A stretch of DNA of 64,000 nucleotides, taken from Actinomyces naeslundii (GTDB taxonomy: Bacteria > Actinomycetota > Actinomycetes > Actinomycetales > Actinomycetaceae). A program made the position numbers and the translations under genes. The DNA is taken from NCBI RefSeq assembly GCF_001956585.1, contig NZ_MSRR01000002.1:28749-92748 (forward strand), written 5' to 3'. The notes beneath the pieces were generated by a model that had not been told where the DNA came from, did no database searches, and saw only the letters and a program-made list of their open reading frames with translations. Every line of letters begins with the position of its first letter. Within the stretch, counting starts at the first letter, position 1. This document shows positions 34,530 through 42,276 of this stretch, piece after piece.

Positions 34530-35336
34530 ACCACATCCGCACCTTCTTCAGGCCAGGCAGCCGCAGACGCGACGGACGACGTCGAGCGCACCATTGACGG
34601 CGATGTACTGGTGCGCATCAGCCACGTCACCAAGTACTACGGCCGCTTCAAGGCTCTCGACGACGTCTCGCTCGACATCCACCGTGGCGAGGTCGTTGCA
34701 GTCATCGGTGCCTCCGGCTCGGGCAAGTCGACCCTGTGCCGTACCGTCAACCGCCTGGAGCCGATCCAGGAGGGTGAGATCGAGATCGACGGGATTCCGC
34801 TGCCCCAGGAGGGAAGAGCGCTCGCACAGCTGCGAGCCGAGGTGGGGATGGTCTTCCAGTCCTTCAATCTCTTCCCGCACCGAACGGTGCTGGACAACAT
34901 CACCCTGGCACCCATCAAGGTGCGCGGAATCCCCCGAGGGCAGGCCGAGGAGCGGGCGCACGAGCTGCTCACCCGGGTCGGCCTGGAGGACCAGGCGGAC
35001 AAGCGCCCCGCCCAGCTCTCGGGAGGTCAGCAGCAAAGGGTCGCCATTGCTCGTGCCCTGGCCATGGACCCCAAGGTCATGCTCTTCGATGAGCCCACCA
35101 GCGCCCTGGACCCGGAGATGATCAACGAGGTTCTCGACGTCATCAAGGACCTGGCCTCCTCCGGCATGACGATGCTCGTCGTCACCCATGAGATGGGATT
35201 CGCCCGTTCCGTCGCCGACAGCGTCGTCTTCATGGACGGCGGACAGATCGTCGAGGCCGGCAACCCGGATGAGTTCTTCTCCTCTCCGCGCACCGAGCGT
35301 GCCCGTGACTTCCTCTCCAAGGTGCTCAGCCACTGA
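34527..35336 (+). CDS. Polar amino-acid ABC transporter ATPase (cysteine/cystine predicted)
   Basis: 269 residues with a complete nucleotide-binding domain of the GlnQ/GluA type: Walker [10 protein letters not shown] (about residue 69), Q-loop [18 protein letters not shown], signature LSGGQQQR, Walker [15 protein letters not shown] and switch [10 protein letters not shown]. It powers uptake with the binding protein and two permeases that follow. By sequence alone it would be called a glutamate/glutamine importer; the polycysteine leader upstream argues for cysteine, cystine or a related sulfur compound. GTG 34527 has GAGG 5 bases upstream, within a hairpin. Confidence 0.9.
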   Translation: MTTSAPSSGQAAADATDDVERTIDGDVLVRISHVTKYYGRFKALDDVSLDIHRGEVVAVIGASGSGKSTLCRTVNRLEPIQEGEIEIDGIPLPQEGRALAQLRAEVGMVFQSFNLFPHRTVLDNITLAPIKVRGIPRGQAEERAHELLTRVGLEDQADKRPAQLSGGQQQRVAIARALAMDPKVMLFDEPTSALDPEMINEVLDVIKDLASSGMTMLVVTHEMGFARSVADSVVFMDGGQIVEAGNPDEFFSSPRTERARDFLSKVLSH

Positions 35337-35425
35337 GCTCCGAACCGCGCCTTCTCCCGGGCGCGGCCACCACAGCAGGCCCCGAGCCTGGGACGGTCCG
35401 TCCCCGTCCGAACGAAAGGAACACC

Positions 35426-36472
35426 ATGACCACTCTCTCTCGCCGCGGTCTCCTGGCCACCACCGGCGCCGTCTCCCTGGCCGGCGTGCTGGCCGCCTGC
35501 GCCGACACGGGTGCCGACGGGAAGGCCGTCGCCTCGTCGTCGGTCTCCGACGCCGACTACGACAAGGCCATCAACTCCGGGCCGGTGGCCGCCGACAACG
35601 TCGTGGCCGCCTCCACCTGGGCCGCTGCCGTGAAGCAGGCGGGCAAGCTCGTGACCGGTGGGACCAAGACCTCGGAGGTCTTCTCCTGGGAGGACTCCAA
35701 GACGAAGAAGATCTCCGGCTTCGACGCGGCCATCGCCCAGGCGCTGGCCCGCTACATCATCGGCGGTGACGACGCCCGCTCCCTCCTGGAGGTTCAGCAG
35801 GTCACCTCCGACACGCGTGAGACCGTGCTGGTCAATGGCACGGTCAAGGCGGTCGTGGCCACGTACACGATCACCCCGGAGCGGGCCAAGAAGATCGACT
35901 TCGCCGGCCCCTACTACGCCTCCAGCCAGGCCATCCTGGTCAAGGCCGACAACCAGGACATCACCGGTGTGGACACTCTGACCGGGGACGTCGCAGTCCA
36001 GTCCAACTCCTCATCGGCTGCTGCACTGAAGAAGCACGCCCCCAAGGCCACCGCCAAGCCCTTCGACACCCAGGCCAAGTGCGTCGCCGCCGTCGAGAGC
36101 GGTCAGGTCAAGGCCTACGTCGTGGACCAGTCCCTGCTCAAGAGCGAGGTCCTGTCCAATGACAAGGTCAAGATCGTCGGTGACACCTTTGCCGAGGACC
36201 CCTACGGCATCGGACTTCCCAAGGACTCCGGCGCACAGGCCTTCGTCAACACCTTCCTGAAGACGATCGAGGCGGACGGCACCTGGAAGAGGATCTGGGA
36301 TGCGACGATCGGCAAGTCCCTCGGTGGCGACGCCCCTCAGCCGCCGGCCATTGGCTCGGTTCCCGGGTCCTCGACCGCCGGTGTCGATGGCGCTCAGCAG
36401 ACGTCCGCCTCAGAGGGAGGCTCCGCCCCGGCCTCCGAGCAGAGCTCCAGGGCGGCTTCGAAGGAGTCCTGA
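35426..36472 (+). CDS. Amino-acid ABC transporter binding lipoprotein
   Basis: 348 residues. The N-terminus TTLSRRGLLATTGAVSLAG then LAAC is a lipoprotein signal with a twin-arginine-like motif; Cys near residue 25 would be lipidated and the protein anchored outside the membrane. The body is a family-3 solute-binding protein: KISGFDAAIAQALARYI, a VVATYTITPERAKKIDFAGPYY-type segment (shown in part), and DPYGIGLPKDSGAQAFVN. The last 50 residues are Ser/Ala/Pro-rich and likely disordered. Second gene of the importer operon; AAAGGA precedes the ATG. Confidence 0.9.
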   Translation: MTTLSRRGLLATTGAVSLAGVLAACADTGADGKAVASSSVSDADYDKAINSGPVAADNVVAASTWAAAVKQAGKLVTGGTKTSEVFSWEDSKTKKISGFDAAIAQALARYIIGGDDARSLLEVQQVTSDTRETVLVNGTVKAVVATYTITPERAKKIDFAGPYYASSQAILVKADNQDITGVDTLTGDVAVQSNSSSAAALKKHAPKATAKPFDTQAKCVAAVESGQVKAYVVDQSLLKSEVLSNDKVKIVGDTFAEDPYGIGLPKDSGAQAFVNTFLKTIEADGTWKRIWDATIGKSLGGDAPQPPAIGSVPGSSTAGVDGAQQTSASEGGSAPASEQSSRAASKES

Positions 36473-36597
36473 ACGAGCTCGTTGCCCGCCGGCTCGTCAC
36501 GTCGTCGACCTAGCGGTGCCCCCGGCGGGACGGCGACGTGAGAAGCCGGCAGCGTTCGCGTCATGGTGACGACCCGTATCTTTCAAGGAGGCGACTT

Positions 36598-37254
36598 GTG
36601 AGTGCCATTACCGACAATCTGGCTGATATCGGTTCGGGGCTGCTGGTCACGCTGATGATCTCTGCCCTGTCCTACCTGGGTGGCCTGGTCCTGGGATCGC
36701 TCATGGCCATCTTTCGGGTCGGCCCCATTCCTCCGCTGCGGGCACTGGGCGCGGCGTGGGTGACGGTGGCCTGCAATATCCCCAACCTGTGCCTCATGGT
36801 GCTCATCGGCCTGGCGCTTCCCAACATCGGCATCAGGATCCCCCTGTTCTGGTCGGTGATCGTCGCGCTGATCTTCTCCTCGTCCGGATTCGTGTGCGAG
36901 ACAGTGCGCAGCGGAATCAACTCGGTGTCGAAGGGACAGATCGAGGCCGCCCGCGCTCTGGGGATGCCCTTCGGGCTCATCATTCGCGGCATCGTCCTGC
37001 CCCAGGCGCTGGCGCGCACGATTCAGCCGCTGGTCAACATCTTCATCGCCTGCCTCATCGGTTCCTCGCTCGCCGCCGCGGTCGGCGTCGTCGAGCTGAC
37101 GGCGGTCACGCAGAGAATCAACCAGGATCGAGCCGAGGGCGTCATCACCTTCCTCACCTCAGGGCTGACCTACCTGGCGATCGCCTTCGCCGCCACGAAG
37201 CTCGGCGGGCTCCTTGAGAGACGCCTCGAGTTCATGGGGAAGGAGCGAGCATGA
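36598..37254 (+). CDS. Amino-acid ABC transporter permease 1
   Basis: 218 residues with about five membrane helices. The HisM/GlnP-type EAA loop is visible: SGINSVSKGQIEAARALGMPF-like sequence (in part QIEAARALGMPFGLIIRGI) with the following LPQALARTIQPL. It forms the channel with the next permease. GTG 36598 has AAGGAGG 6 bases upstream, a strong site, so the open frame reaching 36538 is not used. It overlaps the next permease by four bases (ATGA). Confidence 0.9.
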   Translation: MSAITDNLADIGSGLLVTLMISALSYLGGLVLGSLMAIFRVGPIPPLRALGAAWVTVACNIPNLCLMVLIGLALPNIGIRIPLFWSVIVALIFSSSGFVCETVRSGINSVSKGQIEAARALGMPFGLIIRGIVLPQALARTIQPLVNIFIACLIGSSLAAAVGVVELTAVTQRINQDRAEGVITFLTSGLTYLAIAFAATKLGGLLERRLEFMGKERA

Positions 37255-38123
37255 GCTCACGCATCACGCCCATGACGGACCCCCGTCCCGCCAAGCGAGG
37301 CAAAAGGGCCGGGGCGACGGACGCGGCGCTGCTCTTCGATGAGCCGGGGCCGCGTGGGCGCATCATGATCGCCGTCGGATCGGTCTTCGCGGTTCTCGGA
37401 ATCGCGGCGCTGCTGGGCGCGGTCCTCTACCGTCTGGACCTCGCGGGTCAGCTCGACTACCCCGAGTGGCGCTACTTCCTGGGACGCTCCGTCGTCAGCC
37501 AGCTCCTGGAGGCGGCCGGCAACACTCTGTCCCTAGGTGCTGTCGCGGCCGTCCTCACCTTCCCGCTGGGAATCGTCCTGGGCTGGCTCCGCATGCTGGA
37601 TAACCGCCCCGTGCGGTGGCTGGTGGGCCTGTGGATCGACGCCATGCGAGCGGTACCGATGCTGCTGCTCGTCTACTTCTTCCTGCTGGTCGTTCCTCGG
37701 TTCGTGGGCGTCTCGGATTTCTGGAAGCTGGCCCTTCCTATCGTCATGTGCACCTCGGCGACGACGGCGGAGGTCTTCCGCTCCGGCGTCCGGGCGCTGG
37801 ATCGGGGTCAGACGGAGGCCTCCCTGGCCCTGGGGATGAGTCGGTCTCTGACGATGCGTCTCATCCTGGCGCCGCAGGCCCTGCGCCTCATGCTCCCGAC
37901 CCTCATCACGCAGATGGTCACCATCATCAAGGGCACCACGCTCGCCTACGTGCTCGCCTACCCCGACCTCATGTACCGAGGCTCCCAGATGATCGGTCAA
38001 GCCAAGAAGGAAGTTCACTTATCCGTCTTCTTCCAGACCTACATCATCATCGCCGTCCTCTACGTCATCGTGAACTGGGCCCTGGGGGCGCTGGCGAGGT
38101 GCATCGAGTCACGTACCCGGTGA
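37251..38123 (+). CDS. Amino-acid ABC transporter permease 2
   Basis: 290 residues. A cytosolic basic N-terminal tail of about 35 residues precedes five or six membrane helices. The EAA motif reads RALDRGQTEASLALGMSRS followed by LILAPQALRLMLPTL. Heterodimer partner of the previous permease, translationally coupled through an ATGA overlap. Last gene of the importer operon; a hairpin follows 3 bases after its end. Confidence 0.9.
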   Translation: MSSRITPMTDPRPAKRGKRAGATDAALLFDEPGPRGRIMIAVGSVFAVLGIAALLGAVLYRLDLAGQLDYPEWRYFLGRSVVSQLLEAAGNTLSLGAVAAVLTFPLGIVLGWLRMLDNRPVRWLVGLWIDAMRAVPMLLLVYFFLLVVPRFVGVSDFWKLALPIVMCTSATTAEVFRSGVRALDRGQTEASLALGMSRSLTMRLILAPQALRLMLPTLITQMVTIIKGTTLAYVLAYPDLMYRGSQMIGQAKKEVHLSVFFQTYIIIAVLYVIVNWALGALARCIESRTR

Positions 38124-38125
38124 GG

Positions 38126-38144
38126 GCGGACCGGCGCTGTCCGC
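38126..38144. terminator. Terminator after the importer operon
   Basis: GCGGAC/GTCCGC arms around a 7-base loop, followed by TTCTTCC on the plus strand. It lies in the short gap between convergent genes. Confidence 0.5.
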
Positions 38145-38167
38145 TTCTTCCTAAGGAATGGAGCCGG

Positions 38168-38554
38168 TCAGCTGATGCCTGAGGCGTCGGTGGCGCACAC
38201 ACGCAGGCGGTGCCCATCGGGGTCGGTAGCCACGAAGGTGTAACCGAACTCGAGCACGGTCGGCTCCAGGATCATGGGAATGCCCAGGGCCTTCCATTGC
38301 GCGTGAAGGCGGTCGACATCGACGTGCTCGACGTCGCTCAGGCTCAGCTCGCTTCCGCCCACACACGGTTCCGCGGCGGGTTCAATCTCGTCGGCCGCCT
38401 GCAGGCCGAGAGTGACGTCGTCGGACAATGCGAAGACGCTGAATCCCGGATAGGTCTCAATCGGTCCGTGCCCGAGAATCCTGCGGTAGAAAGCGGTGCT
38501 CGCCTCGACGTCGGAGACGTAGAGGATGACGCTGTTGGGAACGAAGGCAGTCAT
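38168..38554 (-). CDS. VOC-superfamily (glyoxalase/bleomycin-resistance) protein
   Basis: 128 residues, usual for one VOC module pair. Landmarks: NSVILYVSDVEASTAFYRRIL at the start (VSDVEAS...FY), PGFSVFALSDDVTLGLQ in the middle and a C-terminal FGYTFVATDPDGHRLRVC strand with the DPDGH metal/ligand motif. Members include dioxygenases, isomerases and antibiotic-binding proteins, so function is open. ATG 38554 has AGGAG 7 bases upstream. It is divergent from a WYL regulator 104 bases away, which probably controls it. Confidence 0.85.
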   Translation of the reverse strand: MTAFVPNSVILYVSDVEASTAFYRRILGHGPIETYPGFSVFALSDDVTLGLQAADEIEPAAEPCVGGSELSLSDVEHVDVDRLHAQWKALGIPMILEPTVLEFGYTFVATDPDGHRLRVCATDASGIS

Positions 38555-38658
38555 GGTGATGCTCCTAGGATCTTCACGGGGACACAACCCGGGTGGACGG
38601 CATCGAGGTTAGAGACTATTGGTGCCACCTTGTGTCACGTACGTGCGAGGATGAGTCG

Positions 38659-39642
38659 GTGCGTGCCGACCGCTTGCTGTCCATGATCTGGCTGCTGCGT
38701 GCCCACGGCTATCTGCCTGCCTCGGACCTGGCGCAGCGGCTAGAGGTCTCACGGCGTACCGTGCTGCGGGACGTCGAGGCGCTGTCGGCTGCGGGAGTGC
38801 CGGTATGGTGCGAGCGGGGACCTCACGGTGGAGTGAGAATCGACCCCGGCTTTCGCATTGACGTGACAGGACTGAACCGTGAGGAGAGCCGAGCCCTCTT
38901 CGCCGGTCTCACCAGTTGGGGCGCTGCGCGTCTGGGCCTTGGTGATGCCCTCGCCTCCGCCGCTCGCAAACTGCTTGCCGCCGTCCCCGACAACCATCGC
39001 AGCCGGTCCATGAGCATTGCATCGCGCGTCGTGGTTGATCCTCAAGGATGGCTTCCCCTTCCCGAGAGCGAGCGGGCCGACGCCGTCTTCCGCGCCGTTC
39101 AGGAAGCGGTCTTGACGCGCCATCGGCTGCGTATGGTCTTCCGTGACAAGTCGAGGACGACGACGCAGGAGGTCGTCGATCCGCACGGAATGGTTGCCGC
39201 CAGTCGCAGCTGGTACCTGTGCGCCTCACACGGCGCCGAGGTTCGATTCACCAAGCTCTCTCGGATCGAGGAGGCTGATGTACTCACTGAGGCGTGCTCC
39301 GATGACTCCGGCTTCGACATGGCCACGGCATGGCAGAAGCAGCGTGAGGAATTTCTCGAGAGGTTCGAGGCCATCACCGCCACCGCCTGGGTGCGGGATG
39401 AGCGCTGGAGCGACGTGCAGGAGTGGACGTTGCGCGCAATGACGACCGATGAAGATGACGAGCGCCCCGGAGATGACGGATGGACCTGTTTCCAGCTGGA
39501 GTTCATGGACCACCTCCATGCCATGACGATTCTTCTCCGGCTCGGCCCGGACGCCCGCGTCATCGCACCCGTTTCCCTGCGTCAGGACCTCGTCGGATAC
39601 CTGGAGCGCACGCTTGAGCGGTATCAGGACGACAGCGCCTGA
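38659..39642 (+). CDS. WYL-domain transcriptional regulator
   Basis: 327 residues from GTG 38659 (GAGGA nearby). An N-terminal HTH_11-type DNA-binding domain (RADRLLSMIWLLRAHG, AQRLEVSRRTVLRDVEALSA) is followed by a linker and a WYL domain: RLRMVFRDKSRTTTQEVVDP, then MVAASRSWYLCAS with the W-Y-L triad, and FTKLSRIEEADVL. A C-terminal extension (WCX-like) follows. WYL domains sense nucleic acids or small ligands. The divergent VOC gene is the likely target. Confidence 0.87.
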   Translation: MRADRLLSMIWLLRAHGYLPASDLAQRLEVSRRTVLRDVEALSAAGVPVWCERGPHGGVRIDPGFRIDVTGLNREESRALFAGLTSWGAARLGLGDALASAARKLLAAVPDNHRSRSMSIASRVVVDPQGWLPLPESERADAVFRAVQEAVLTRHRLRMVFRDKSRTTTQEVVDPHGMVAASRSWYLCASHGAEVRFTKLSRIEEADVLTEACSDDSGFDMATAWQKQREEFLERFEAITATAWVRDERWSDVQEWTLRAMTTDEDDERPGDDGWTCFQLEFMDHLHAMTILLRLGPDARVIAPVSLRQDLVGYLERTLERYQDDSA

Positions 39643-39704
39643 TGACCTAACGTTGAGGCGGGGAGGGGCAGGCACCCGTCCTCATGAATCGAAGGAGGCG
39701 CTCC

Positions 39705-40307
39705 ATGTCCAAGGCCGTGCAGGAGGACAGTCCTGTTCCGCGGCGTCGAGCCGACACCGATGCCAGAGTGTCCGCAGCGGTTCTTGAGCAACTGAGCTCT
39801 CGCGGCTATCAGGGACTGACGATCGAGGGCGTTGCCAGGCAATCCGGTGTGGCCAAGACGACGATCTACCGGCGTTGGCAGTCGAAGGCGGAGATGGTGT
39901 TCGACCTGGTCATTCATCGTGGCGGCACTGAGGGAATCACCGACTCCGGGTCCCTTTCCGGAGACATTGAGACGCTTGCCGGACGAGTGGTTGAGCTCAT
40001 CGCCGTCGAACCGGGCAGAAGCGCGCTCCCCGGTCTGCTGGCCGATATGGCCGGTGACCCTGACCTCACCTCACGACTGCAGCAGAGCGTCGTCTCGGCC
40101 GTGCGCGCCGACATCGTGGCGATGATCGATCGTGCGGTATCCCGGGGTGAAGTGGAGGGGAGCATCGACGTCGACGATCTGTACGCTGCACTGCTCGGCG
40201 TTCCGTACGTGCATGTGCATCTTCTTGGCCACGTGCGGCCCGACTCTCTGCGCAGGGAGCTGTCAGAGGTCCTCCTGACGCTACTGGGAGCCGTTCAGAG
40301 AAGCTGA
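39705..40307 (+). CDS. TetR-family transcriptional regulator
   Basis: 200 residues. ATG 39705 is set by AGGAGG 6 bases upstream. Helix-turn-helix: DARVSAAVLEQLSSRGYQG, VARQSGVAKTTIYRRWQSK. The C-terminal domain matches the TetR_C group with LPGLLADMAGDPDLTSRLQ. It lies directly upstream of the oxidoreductase gene, separated only by a stretch holding a 50-bp palindrome that is a likely operator. Confidence 0.88.
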   Translation: MSKAVQEDSPVPRRRADTDARVSAAVLEQLSSRGYQGLTIEGVARQSGVAKTTIYRRWQSKAEMVFDLVIHRGGTEGITDSGSLSGDIETLAGRVVELIAVEPGRSALPGLLADMAGDPDLTSRLQQSVVSAVRADIVAMIDRAVSRGEVEGSIDVDDLYAALLGVPYVHVHLLGHVRPDSLRRELSEVLLTLLGAVQRS

Positions 40308-40335
40308 ACCATGGACACGGGCTTTCCCATGGCTG

Positions 40336-40385
40336 TCCTCCTCGTGTTGCGCTACGCTACGTAGCGTAGCGCAACACGAGGAGGA
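40336..40385. promoter_or_regulatory. 50-bp perfect palindrome over the oxidoreductase ribosome-binding site
   Basis: Twenty-five bases starting TCCTCCTCGTGTTGCG are followed without a gap by their exact reverse complement. The centre is GCTACGCTAC/GTAGCGTAGC. The right arm ends in the AGGAGG that serves the next gene, so in RNA the ribosome-binding site would be sealed in a 25-bp hairpin. As DNA, it is a two-fold symmetric site suited to the adjacent TetR protein. Confidence 0.75.
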
Positions 40386-40388
40386 ATG

Positions 40389-41345
40389 ATGAACACGCAG
40401 GATGCGATGTGGGCGGTGCAGTTCCGCTCCTACGGCTCTCCGGAGGTGCTTGAGGTGGGAACGGCCACCATGCCGAGTCCGGGCCCCAAGGACGTTGTTG
40501 TCGAGGTTGCCGCCTTCAGCATCAATGCCGTCGACCTTCAGACGAGACGAGGAAAGATGCGTCTGTTCGACGGAATGGGGTTTCCGAAGGGAACGGGTGT
40601 GGACTTCGCTGGACTCGTGCATGAAGTCGGCGACCGAGTCAGGGGAGTGAGGATAGGGGCGCGAGTCTGGGGATACCTGGGGATGAAACCTCCGGGGCGG
40701 GCGGCTGCGGGCGCGCAGTATGTCCGAGTCCGTGCCGATCGGGTTACCCCTGCTCCCAGTGCGGTCACCCTTACTGAAGCTGCGGCCCTTCCTCTTGCTG
40801 GCCTGACTGCTGTGCAGGCCCTTCGTCCTCTCAAGGTCCGTCGGGGAGATCGTGTGCTTGTGGTGGGCGGAAACGGCGGCGTCGGTTCCACGGTGGTTCA
40901 GGTCGCCCGCATCATGGGAGCGGATGTGGATGCCGTGGTCGGTGTCCGTGGTGGCGTGGCCGCCGGCGCTGGCGCGCAGCAGGTGTTCGACTACCACGAT
41001 CTGAAGCCCTCGGACATACCCGGTCGCTACGACGTCGTTGTCGACACTGCAGGTACGGACACGTCTGCGTATCGGGGGATCCTCAGGCCCGGAGGGCGTA
41101 TGGCGGCCATTGCCCCCGGAGCCTTCTGGGACATTCTGAAGTCCGTGCTCTCGCCGGGACCGGTCATTCGCATGGTATCGGGAAAGCCGAATGCCAAGGA
41201 TCTGGCCTGGCTCGCTGCGAAGGTCAACACCGGCGAGCTCAAGCCGATCCTCGCCGCGACCTACCCGCTCGATCGAATTGCGGAGGCGCATCGCGACGCC
41301 GAGAACCTGTCGGCTGCCGGAAAACGCATCGTCCTCGCGCAGTGA
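40389..41345 (+). CDS. NADPH:quinone oxidoreductase-like MDR protein
   Basis: 318 residues; zinc-independent medium-chain dehydrogenase/reductase. Landmarks: MWAVQFRSYGSPEVLEV at the start, FPKGTGVDFAGLVHEVGD, AAALPLAGLTAVQAL and the NADPH-binding VLVVGGNGGVGSTVVQVA. The C-terminal HRDAENLSAAGKRIVLA is typical. It reduces quinones or enones, protecting from reactive electrophiles. ATG 40389 is 4 bases after AGGAGG; ATG 40386 is only 1 base away and less likely. Probably repressed by the upstream TetR protein. Confidence 0.88.
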   Translation: MNTQDAMWAVQFRSYGSPEVLEVGTATMPSPGPKDVVVEVAAFSINAVDLQTRRGKMRLFDGMGFPKGTGVDFAGLVHEVGDRVRGVRIGARVWGYLGMKPPGRAAAGAQYVRVRADRVTPAPSAVTLTEAAALPLAGLTAVQALRPLKVRRGDRVLVVGGNGGVGSTVVQVARIMGADVDAVVGVRGGVAAGAGAQQVFDYHDLKPSDIPGRYDVVVDTAGTDTSAYRGILRPGGRMAAIAPGAFWDILKSVLSPGPVIRMVSGKPNAKDLAWLAAKVNTGELKPILAATYPLDRIAEAHRDAENLSAAGKRIVLAQ

Positions 41346-41366
41346 GGCCGGCGAGTGGGCTCGGTG

Positions 41367-41825
41367 CTACGCCCTGTCCCTGCCCGCTGTCGCGGAGGAC
41401 TGAAGGAGGAGAGGCAGGAGCCTGTCCAGGTTTTGCTGGTCACCGGGGGAGAGGTGCTTGCGCAGGTCGATGTCGAGCGTCTCGACGACGTCGGCGGCGA
41501 GCCGTAGCAGCCCGCGCCCCTCGTCGGTGATCTCGACGGCCTGCACGCGACGATCCCTTGTGCTGCGGGTCCTGCGCACGGCGCCGATGTTGACGAGCTG
41601 GTCAACCAGCGACACCACCAGGCTCGGGGCGACACCGAGATGTGTGGCGATCTCTCGCTGAGAGCTTGCCATTCCGCTGTCGACGACGGCGAGCAGTCCC
41701 ACCTGCTTGTGGGTGAGGCCGGTGTGCTGGATGAGCAGTGAGAACGATCGGGTGATCTGGGCTCCTGCGATACCGAGCTGGAAGCACGCCGAGGACAGAA
41801 TCGCGTGGCCGTCTTCTCTTCCCAT
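41367..41825 (-). CDS. MarR-family transcriptional regulator
   Basis: 152 residues, normal for MarR. Winged helix: LTHKQVGLLAVVD, REIATHLGVAPSLVVSLVDQL, then RRTRSTRDRRVQAVEITDEG for the wing. ATG 41825 is 7 bases after TACCGT (leaderless). It diverges from a small membrane-protein gene, and an inverted repeat in the 59-base gap is its likely operator. It converges with the oxidoreductase gene. Confidence 0.88.
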   Translation of the reverse strand: MGREDGHAILSSACFQLGIAGAQITRSFSLLIQHTGLTHKQVGLLAVVDSGMASSQREIATHLGVAPSLVVSLVDQLVNIGAVRRTRSTRDRRVQAVEITDEGRGLLRLAADVVETLDIDLRKHLSPGDQQNLDRLLPLLLQSSATAGRDRA

Positions 41826-41850
41826 GACGTCAACGGTACACTTCGGAATG

Positions 41851-41864
41851 ATTCAGTTTTGAAT
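41851..41864. promoter_or_regulatory. Probable MarR operator
   Basis: ATTCA/TGAAT arms around GTTT in the gap between the divergent MarR gene and the small membrane-protein gene; AATGAT is also repeated directly on each side. Size and position suit a MarR dimer. Confidence 0.45.
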
Positions 41865-41884
41865 GATATGAAGGAGTGGTCCTC

Positions 41885-42235
41885 ATGCCATGGTGGCTCG
41901 CACTGCTGAACTCGTCGCTGGGAATCATCTCAGCAGGCTTCGGTGTCGTCGCGGTGATCCGCCCGCAGACGCTCGACCCTTCCGGGGACGGCGAGTCCGG
42001 GGGACGTTTCTATCCGGCCATGTACGCGGCCCGGAGCGTCCCGCTCGGAGTGCTGGTCGCTGCCGTCGTCTGGTTGGCTCCTGCTCGGCCGCTGACCTTG
42101 CTCGTCCTGGTCGCAGCGGCGGTCGCCCAGCTAGGAGACGCCGCTATCGGTGTCGTGCACCGCGTGCCGGGAATGGTTGCGTTCCCTCTTGTCGTGGCCC
42201 TTCTCCACCTGGTCACCGCGGCCTGTGTGCTCTGA
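41885..42235 (+). CDS. Small four-helix membrane protein (DUF4267-like)
   Basis: 116 residues from ATG 41885, which follows AAGGAG at 8 bases; GTG 41876 is less likely. Four hydrophobic helices and short loops; GGRFYPAMYAARSVPLGVLV and LGDAAIGVVHRVPG resemble DUF4267 proteins of unknown function. It is under the divergent MarR regulator. Convergent with the ABC exporter operon, 41 bases apart. Confidence 0.65.
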   Translation: MPWWLALLNSSLGIISAGFGVVAVIRPQTLDPSGDGESGGRFYPAMYAARSVPLGVLVAAVVWLAPARPLTLLVLVAAAVAQLGDAAIGVVHRVPGMVAFPLVVALLHLVTAACVL

Positions 42236-42276
42236 GAGCAACAGAAGATGACGAGGTAGGAGAATGCGTCTCGTTG

